Positions 57,891 through 64,000 of a stretch of 64,000 nt of DNA are shown here, in pieces. The DNA lies in contig JBPOEZ010000005.1 in assembly GCA_051252005.1 (NCBI GenBank), positions 248,001 to 312,000 of the forward strand. The letters are read 5' to 3'. Each line of letters begins with the position of its first letter. The first letter of the stretch is position 1. The DNA comes from JACOMS01 sp051252005 (GTDB lineage Bacteria > Pseudomonadota > Alphaproteobacteria > Caulobacterales > Maricaulaceae). The position numbers and the translations under genes are program-made. The notes under the pieces are model-generated. The model was not told the origin of the DNA. It worked only from the letters and a program-made list of their open reading frames with translations, and did not search any database.

Positions 57891-60800
57891 CTATTCCGCA
57901 ACGGCGTCGTCCGTGATCTCGGCTGGGAACTCTTCGAGAGGCTTGGCTTCTGCCGCGCGCTCTTCGAGGAGCTTCTGGTCGCGATCGTTGGCGATCTTCT
58001 GGTACTTACGGAGGTTGCTACCAGTGCCGGCCGGGATGAGGCGGCCCACGATAACGTTCTCTTTAAGACCTTCGAGCATGTCTTCCTTACCGCTGACAGA
58101 CGCTTCCGTAAGAACCCGTGTGGTTTCTTGGAAAGAGGCGGCGGAGATAAAGGAGCGCGTTTGAAGTGACGCTTTGGTGATACCGAGAAGAACAGGTGTT
58201 GCTTCTGCGGGACGTCCGTCTTTGTTGCGTTCAAACAGAGCTTCGTTAGCTTTGATGAATTCGATACGGTCAATCGTGTCGCCTTTAAGGAACGCTGTTT
58301 CGCCCGGATCGGTGACTTCGACTTTCTGTAGCATCTGACGGACAATCACTTCGATGTGCTTGTCGTTAATCGGAACGCCCTGTAGGCGGTAAACGCCTTG
58401 CACTTCGTCCACGAGATATTCAGCCAGAGCTTCAACGCCCATAATTTGAAGGATGTCATGCGGAGCCGGGTTACCATCGATAAGATAGTCACCCTTCTTG
58501 ATACGGTCGCCGTCTTGGACAAGCATATGCTTACCTTTAGCGATCAAGAAGGTTGTTGGCTCAAGGCTTTCGTCTTCAGGCAGGATGGAGATCTTACGCT
58601 TGTTTTTGTAATCACGCGTAAATTCAATCTTACCGTCAATGTCAGCAATAACCGCATCGTCTTTCGGGCGGCGAGCTTCGAAGAGCTCGGCCACGCGCGG
58701 TAGACCACCGGTAATATCACGCTGCGTCGCGCCGCCTTTGGCGATACGAGCCAGCACGTCGCCGGGCTGAATGACGTCGCCGTCATTAACAGAGAGGATC
58801 GCGCCAACCGCAAGCATATAACGGGCAATGTTGCCGCTGCCGAGGTTTACAGGTTCGCCGTTTTCGTCTTCGATCACCGCAACAGGCTGAATTTCAGAGC
58901 CTTTAGCGCTGGCGCGCCAGTCAACGATAACCTTAGAGGAAATACCTGTTTCTTCGTCGGTCTCTTCTTTGGCAGAAACGCCTTCGACAAGATCGAGAAG
59001 ACGAACAGTACCGCCAACTTCAGAGATAATCGGCGTGGCATATGGATCCCATTCTGCAATCCGTCCGCCGCGTTTGACTTTGGATTTGTCTTTGACAGAA
59101 ATCCGCGTACCGTAAGAGACTTTGTGAGATTCAAGCTCTTTGCCTTCGCTGTCAACAACCGTAACTTTCATGTTACGGCCCATGACGATGAAGCTGCCGT
59201 GCTTGTCTTCTACAAAGTTACCGTCTTCATAGACGATTTTACCTTCGTTAGAGGATTCAACCACTGACTTATCAGAAACAGAGGCTGTACCGCCAATGTG
59301 GAACGTCCGCATGGTGAGCTGCGTACCCGGTTCGCCAATGGACTGAGCCGCGATAACGCCGACAGCTTCACCCATATTGACTTTCGTACCGCGCGCAAGG
59401 TCACGGCCATAACAGGTGCCGCAAATACCGTAGCGTGTGTCGCAGGTTAGGGCTGAACGCACACGAGCAGACTGCAAGCCAGACGCATCAATGACGCCGG
59501 CAAGGTCTTCGTCGATATAGGTGTTGGCAGGGAACAGCATTTCGCCTGTGCGAGGATCTTGTAGCTCTTCTGCTGTGTTACGGCCAAGCATACGCTCACC
59601 GAGAGACACAACAACATCACCGCCGTCGACAACGGGCTTAAGCTCGATACCATTAGACGTTCCGCAATCCTGCTCAGTAACGATACAGTCCTGCGCGACG
59701 TCAACAAGACGGCGCGTCAAGTAACCTGAGTTCGCTGTTTTAAGCGCGGTATCAGCAAGACCCTTACGAGCCCCGTGGGTGGAGTTAAAGTAATCCATCA
59801 CGGTTAGGCCTTCTTTAAAGTTGGCCGTAATCGGTGTCTCGATAATCTCGCCGGATGGCTTGGCCATAAGACCGCGCATACCCGCAAGCTGTTTCATTTG
59901 GTTTTTCGAACCCCGAGCACCGGAGTTAGCCATCATGAAGACTGAGTTGATAGTCTGGCGCGGTTTCGCGGCTTCGTCCATCATGGCATCCGCCACTTTG
60001 TCCGTACACTTTGACCACGCGTCGACAACTTTGTTGTATTTCTCGCCTTTTGTGATGAGACCATCTGCGTATTGCTGCTCGAAATCAGACACGAGAGCCT
60101 GTGTTTCGTTCACCAATGTATATTTGGCGGCTGGAATGATCATGTCGTCTTTACCAAACGAGATACCGGCTTTCGCAGCTTCGCGGAAACCAAGACCCAT
60201 GATTTTATCAGCAAAGATCACAGTCGCCTTCTGGCCAGCGTGGCGGTAAACCACGTCGATCAGTTTACCAATTTCTTTCTTGGTCAGTACGCGGTTGAAC
60301 ACATCGTAATGGACAAGCGGGTGACGCGGCATGAATTCCGCGATTTGCAAGCGGCCAGGAGATGTTTCAACAACGTCGTAAGTTGTAGAGCCATCTTCGT
60401 GCGTAACAGGGAAGCGGCCTTTAACCTTAGAGTGAACCGTGACGATTTTGCTATCGAGAGCGGCTTCAACTTCGGCCATGTTCGCAAAGACCATGCCTTC
60501 GCCTTTTTCACCGTCGCGCATAAGCGACATGTAATAAAGACCTAGAATGATATCTTGCGACGGAATGATAATCGGCTTACCATTGGCTGGTGACAAGATG
60601 TTGTTTGTCGACATCATCAAGACACGCGCTTCAAGCTGCGCTTCAATAGAGAGCGGTACGTGGACCGCCATTTGGTCACCATCAAAGTCAGCGTTAAACG
60701 CAGCACAAACAAGCGGGTGAAGACGGATCGCCTTACCTTCGGTTAGCTTCGGTTCAAACGCTTGGATGCCCAATCTGTGAAGCGTTGGCGCGCGGTTCAA

Positions 60801-62072
60801 TAGAACAGGGTGCTCACGGATCACTTCGTCGAGAATATCCCAAACTTCAGGGCGTTCTTTCTCAACAAGCTTTTTGGACTGTTTAACAGTGCCAGAAAGA
60901 CCTTTGGCATCAAGACGCGCGTAGATAAACGGCTTGAACAGTTCAAGCGCCATTTTTTTCGGCAGACCACATTCGTGGAGTTTAAGCTCTGGTCCAACCA
61001 CAATTACTGAACGTCCGGAATAGTCAACACGCTTACCGAGAAGGTTTTGACGGAAGCGGCCTTGCTTACCTTTAAGCATGTCTGACATAGACTTAAGAGG
61101 ACGCTTATTGGCGCCTGTAATCACGCGGCCGCGGCGGCCATTGTCAAACAGAGCATCAACAGATTCTTGTAGCATCCGCTTTTCGTTACGGATGATGATG
61201 TCAGGCGCGCGAAGCTCCATAAGGCGCTTCAAGCGGTTATTACGGTTAATCACTCGGCGATAAAGATCGTTTAGATCAGACGTAGCAAAACGGCCGCCGT
61301 CAAGAGGTACAAGCGGGCGAAGTTCCGGCGGGATCACAGGAACGACGGTAAGAATCATCCATTCCGGGCGGTTGCCAGAGGCAACAAACGCTTCAAGCAG
61401 TTTAAGACGCTTGGAGTACTTCTTCATTTTAAGTTCAGAACCCGTTTCGCCCATATCAAAGCGTGTACGCTCGATCTCGGCTTCAAGGTCGAGGTTCATA
61501 AGCATTTCGCGAACCGCTTCCGCGCCGATACCGGCGGTAAAGCTATCTTCGCCGAACTCAGCTTGCGCTTCGAGATATTCGTCTTCGGACAGGATTTGAC
61601 GCTCAGATAGTGAGGTCAGGCCAGGCTCGGTAACGACATAGCTTTCAAAGTAAAGCACGCGCTCAACGACTTTAAGGGTCATGTCGAGCATTGTCGAAAT
61701 ACGCGATGGCAATGATTTCAAGAACCAGATGTGCGCAACAGGGGAGGCGAGCTCAATGTGGCCCATACGCTCACGGCGTACGCGGGTTACGGTAACTTCA
61801 ACGCCGCATTTTTCGCAGACGACGCCTTTATACTTCATCCGTTTATATTTGCCGCAAAGACATTCGTAATCTTTAACAGGGCCAAAGATACGCGCACAGA
61901 AAAGGCCGTCTTTCTCGGGCTTAAACGTCCGGTAATTTATGGTCTCAGGCTTGCGGATTTCCCCGAAAGACCAACTATGGATCTTTTCTGGGCTCGCGAG
62001 CGAGATTTTAATGCGGTCAAAGGTCGGGCCTTCTTGCGCAGGGTTGAAAATGTTCATGACCTCTTGGTTCAT
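57891..62072 (-). CDS. rpoC: RNA polymerase subunit beta prime
   Basis: 1393 residues from ATG 62072 (AAAGGAAACACC upstream). The N-terminal zinc finger is CLCGKYKRMKYKGVVCEKCG, the catalytic aspartates are in NADFDGDQMAVHVPL, and the trigger-loop region includes GEPGTQLTMRTFHIGG. A second cysteine cluster (CDTRYGICGTCYG) is present. The length is usual for alphaproteobacteria. It forms the catalytic centre with RpoB, encoded just upstream. Confidence 0.99.
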   Translation of the reverse strand: MNQEVMNIFNPAQEGPTFDRIKISLASPEKIHSWSFGEIRKPETINYRTFKPEKDGLFCARIFGPVKDYECLCGKYKRMKYKGVVCEKCGVEVTVTRVRRERMGHIELASPVAHIWFLKSLPSRISTMLDMTLKVVERVLYFESYVVTEPGLTSLSERQILSEDEYLEAQAEFGEDSFTAGIGAEAVREMLMNLDLEAEIERTRFDMGETGSELKMKKYSKRLKLLEAFVASGNRPEWMILTVVPVIPPELRPLVPLDGGRFATSDLNDLYRRVINRNNRLKRLMELRAPDIIIRNEKRMLQESVDALFDNGRRGRVITGANKRPLKSMSDMLKGKQGRFRQNLLGKRVDYSGRSVIVVGPELKLHECGLPKKMALELFKPFIYARLDAKGLSGTVKQSKKLVEKERPEVWDILDEVIREHPVLLNRAPTLHRLGIQAFEPKLTEGKAIRLHPLVCAAFNADFDGDQMAVHVPLSIEAQLEARVLMMSTNNILSPANGKPIIIPSQDIILGLYYMSLMRDGEKGEGMVFANMAEVEAALDSKIVTVHSKVKGRFPVTHEDGSTTYDVVETSPGRLQIAEFMPRHPLVHYDVFNRVLTKKEIGKLIDVVYRHAGQKATVIFADKIMGLGFREAAKAGISFGKDDMIIPAAKYTLVNETQALVSDFEQQYADGLITKGEKYNKVVDAWSKCTDKVADAMMDEAAKPRQTINSVFMMANSGARGSKNQMKQLAGMRGLMAKPSGEIIETPITANFKEGLTVMDYFNSTHGARKGLADTALKTANSGYLTRRLVDVAQDCIVTEQDCGTSNGIELKPVVDGGDVVVSLGERMLGRNTAEELQDPRTGEMLFPANTYIDEDLAGVIDASGLQSARVRSALTCDTRYGICGTCYGRDLARGTKVNMGEAVGVIAAQSIGEPGTQLTMRTFHIGGTASVSDKSVVESSNEGKIVYEDGNFVEDKHGSFIVMGRNMKVTVVDSEGKELESHKVSYGTRISVKDKSKVKRGGRIAEWDPYATPIISEVGGTVRLLDLVEGVSAKEETDEETGISSKVIVDWRASAKGSEIQPVAVIEDENGEPVNLGSGNIARYMLAVGAILSVNDGDVIQPGDVLARIAKGGATQRDITGGLPRVAELFEARRPKDDAVIADIDGKIEFTRDYKNKRKISILPEDESLEPTTFLIAKGKHMLVQDGDRIKKGDYLIDGNPAPHDILQIMGVEALAEYLVDEVQGVYRLQGVPINDKHIEVIVRQMLQKVEVTDPGETAFLKGDTIDRIEFIKANEALFERNKDGRPAEATPVLLGITKASLQTRSFISAASFQETTRVLTEASVSGKEDMLEGLKENVIVGRLIPAGTGSNLRKYQKIANDRDQKLLEERAAEAKPLEEFPAEITDDAVAE

Positions 62073-62136
62073 GGTGTTTCCTTTCAGTTGACTTCGAATG
62101 CGTCCATCCGAGTCGTGAAAAATCACTTATAATATA

Positions 62137-62170
62137 GCAGAGGTACCAGAAAAATCATCTGGACCTCTGC
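62137..62170 (-). promoter_or_regulatory. long hairpin in the rpoB-rpoC gap
   Basis: In the transcript, GCAGAGGT then CCAGA pairs with TCTGG, one extra base, then ACCTCTGC: 13 bp with a single bulge and a 7-nt loop. It lies entirely in the 106-bp gap before rpoC. No T run follows, so it is not a terminator; RNase III processing or control of rpoC translation is possible. Confidence 0.55.
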
Positions 62171-62178
62171 GTTAAGGT

Positions 62179-64000
62179 TTAGCCGTTTGTCAGCTCGATG
62201 TTTAGGCCTAGAGAGCGGATCTCTTTGACCAGAACGTTAAAGCTTTCCGGAATGCCGGCTTCGAACGCGTCATCGCCGCGAACAATGCTTTCATAGACTT
62301 TCGTCCGTCCCGCCACGTCATCAGACTTAACGGTGAGCATTTCTTGCAATGTGTAAGCCGCGCCGTAAGCTTCAAGTGCCCAGACTTCCATTTCCCCGAA
62401 GCGCTGTCCACCGAACTGAGCTTTACCGCCCAGAGGTTGCTGCGTAACAAGAGAGTATGGCCCAATTGAACGGGCATGGATCTTATCGTCCACCAAGTGA
62501 TGGAGTTTAAGAAGGTACTTATAACCGACAGTTACAGGGCGAATGAATTGATCGCCAGTGCGTCCGTCAAACAATGTGACCTGACCAGAAGAATGCAATC
62601 CAGCATTTTCAAGCATTTCAACAATATCCGGTTCGCGCGCGCCGTCAAAGACAGGCGTTGCGATTGGCATACCATTGGTCAAATTGCCTGCAAGCTCGAG
62701 CAGTTCCGAGTTCTTACGTGGCATTTCTGCCCCTTCGCCGTAGGCGATTGTAAGCGCTTCTTTGATCGGCTCCATGCTGCCTTCAGCTTTGTAGGTCTCA
62801 AGCGCGGTGTTGATCAATTCGCCAATACCGGCACAGGCCCAGCCAAGGTGCGTTTCAAGGATTTGTCCGACGTTCATACGCGACGGAACACCAAGCGGGT
62901 TCAGTACGATATCAACGGCTTTACCATTGGGTAGGAACGGCATGTCTTCGACAGGGTTAATCTTAGAGATAACACCTTTGTTACCGTGACGACCCGCCAT
63001 TTTATCACCGGGCTGTAGCTTACGCTTAACAGCAACGAAGACTTTAACCATCTTCATAACGCCTGGCGGAAGTTCGTCGCCGCGCTGTAGCTTGTCGACT
63101 TTATCGTCAAAACGGGCATCAAGACGCGCTTTGGAGTTGTCATACTGCTCTTTAAGCGCTTCAAGCTCGCCAATGGCTTGCTCATCATCAACGCCAATGC
63201 GCCACCAATCAGAACGAGGGACTTCGGCAAGTGTTTCTGCGCTTACAGGGCCTTTTCTAAAGCCGCGCGGGCCAGAAACAGCCGTTTTACCGATAAGGGT
63301 CTTCTCAACCGTATTATAGATAGAGTGCTCAAGAATTTTAAGCTCATCATCACGGTCTTTTCCGAGAGATTCGATCTCTTCGCGTTCGATTTGCATCGCG
63401 CGCTCATCTTTGTCTACGCCGTGGCGATTAAAGACGCGCACTTCAACAACCGTACCGGAGGCTCCGGGCGGTAGTTTAAGCGATGTATCGCGAACGTCGG
63501 AGGCTTTCTCGCCAAAGATAGCGCGAAGAAGCTTTTCTTCCGGTGTCATCGGAGATTCGCCTTTCGGCGTGACCTTACCGACAAGAATATCGCCCGCATG
63601 AACTTCGGCGCCAACGGCAACAATACCGGCTTCGTCGAGGTTGCGGAGAGTTTCTTCGCCAATATTCGGAATATCGCGTGTAATCTCTTCAGGGCCGAGC
63701 TTTGTATCGCGGGCCATGACGGAGAACTCTTCGAGGTGAACTGATGTATAAACATCATCACGCACGATCCGTTCAGAGATCAAGATACTATCTTCGAAGT
63801 TATAGCCGTTCCAAGGCATAAACGCGACAAGCACGTTACGGCCAAGAGCCAGCTCGCCCAAATCAGTGGACGGGCCATCGGCAATAATGTCGCCGGCTTT
63901 CACTTCGTCGCCAACGCGTACAAGAGGACGCTGGTTAATACAGGTCGACTGGTTAGAACGCTGGAATTTCAGAAGGTTATAAATGTCGACGCCTGACTTT
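62179..64000 (-). CDS. rpoB: RNA polymerase subunit beta, C-terminal 607 codons
   Basis: The frame is open to the right edge, so the N-terminal half is missing. Visible parts include the SNQSTCINQRPLVRVGDEVK segment at the edge, then FMPWNGYNFEDSILISERIV, GDKMAGRHGNKGVISKINPV and the C-terminal switch region GGKAQFGGQRFGEMEVWALE. The GDKMAGRHGNKG stretch helps bind the DNA-RNA hybrid. It is upstream of rpoC in the usual operon. Confidence 0.99.
   Translation of the reverse strand, partial: KSGVDIYNLLKFQRSNQSTCINQRPLVRVGDEVKAGDIIADGPSTDLGELALGRNVLVAFMPWNGYNFEDSILISERIVRDDVYTSVHLEEFSVMARDTKLGPEEITRDIPNIGEETLRNLDEAGIVAVGAEVHAGDILVGKVTPKGESPMTPEEKLLRAIFGEKASDVRDTSLKLPPGASGTVVEVRVFNRHGVDKDERAMQIEREEIESLGKDRDDELKILEHSIYNTVEKTLIGKTAVSGPRGFRKGPVSAETLAEVPRSDWWRIGVDDEQAIGELEALKEQYDNSKARLDARFDDKVDKLQRGDELPPGVMKMVKVFVAVKRKLQPGDKMAGRHGNKGVISKINPVEDMPFLPNGKAVDIVLNPLGVPSRMNVGQILETHLGWACAGIGELINTALETYKAEGSMEPIKEALTIAYGEGAEMPRKNSELLELAGNLTNGMPIATPVFDGAREPDIVEMLENAGLHSSGQVTLFDGRTGDQFIRPVTVGYKYLLKLHHLVDDKIHARSIGPYSLVTQQPLGGKAQFGGQRFGEMEVWALEAYGAAYTLQEMLTVKSDDVAGRTKVYESIVRGDDAFEAGIPESFNVLVKEIRSLGLNIELTNG

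Overview
The window looks like the chromosome of an alphaproteobacterium, most likely a marine, stalked-type lineage near Hyphomonadales/Maricaulales. This is an inference from gene content: a DUF4167 protein, a DnaX whose zinc module is reduced to one cysteine, the UbiK/YbjN/ProC neighbourhood, a TonB-dependent receptor, and moderately GC-rich housekeeping genes. No ribosomal RNA is present to fix the taxonomy.

Layout. Positions 1-6138 are backbone: the start of a PpiD-like chaperone (cut by the window edge), uvrA, and a PepSY / response regulator / histidine kinase set. Positions 6930-29367 are a genomic island of about 22.4 kb, lower in GC, inserted at the 3' end of a tRNA-Thr(TGU) gene. 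Its borders are a 22-bp direct repeat that copies the tRNA 3' end, and a near-identical 21-bp motif lies just inside each border. The island carries a tyrosine integrase, two small AlpA/MerR-like DNA-binding proteins, several small nuclease or peptidase genes, a gene pair of unknown function (17.2-19.2 kb), an SRAP protein beside a PD-(D/E)XK-like protein, and a tight five-gene operon at 20.7-29.1 kb. That operon encodes an MmeI-type adenine methyltransferase without a visible nuclease motif, a protein ending in a GIY-YIG-like domain, a NucS-like nuclease, an SF2 helicase and a second GIY-YIG nuclease. I read it as a multi-subunit restriction-modification-like defence system. I see no phage structural or conjugation genes.

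Between 10.63 and 12.06 kb the island has about 1.4 kb without a convincing gene but packed with perfect stem-loops, including a tRNA-sized cloverleaf and a 14-bp hairpin with a GAAA loop that excludes it. Two diverged copies of a roughly 150-bp repeat lie here and a third lies at 12.5 kb. I consider this a candidate large structured RNA on the + strand and the least explained part of the window.

To the right of the island the backbone resumes: rplT and rpmI; a tandem pair of HExxH/TPR peptidases, the first broken by a frameshift, lying between rpmI and infC; infC with an ATA start codon; a glycosyltransferase, prmC, dnaX and ybaB; a metal-responsive MerR/CDF pair with a classic 19-bp-spacer promoter; an acyltransferase-like membrane protein; a TonB receptor; methyltransferases, lgt, ubiK, proC, aqpZ, an M19 dipeptidase lipoprotein; a TetR regulator with two palindromic operators; and finally rpoC and the 3' part of rpoB, which runs off the right edge.
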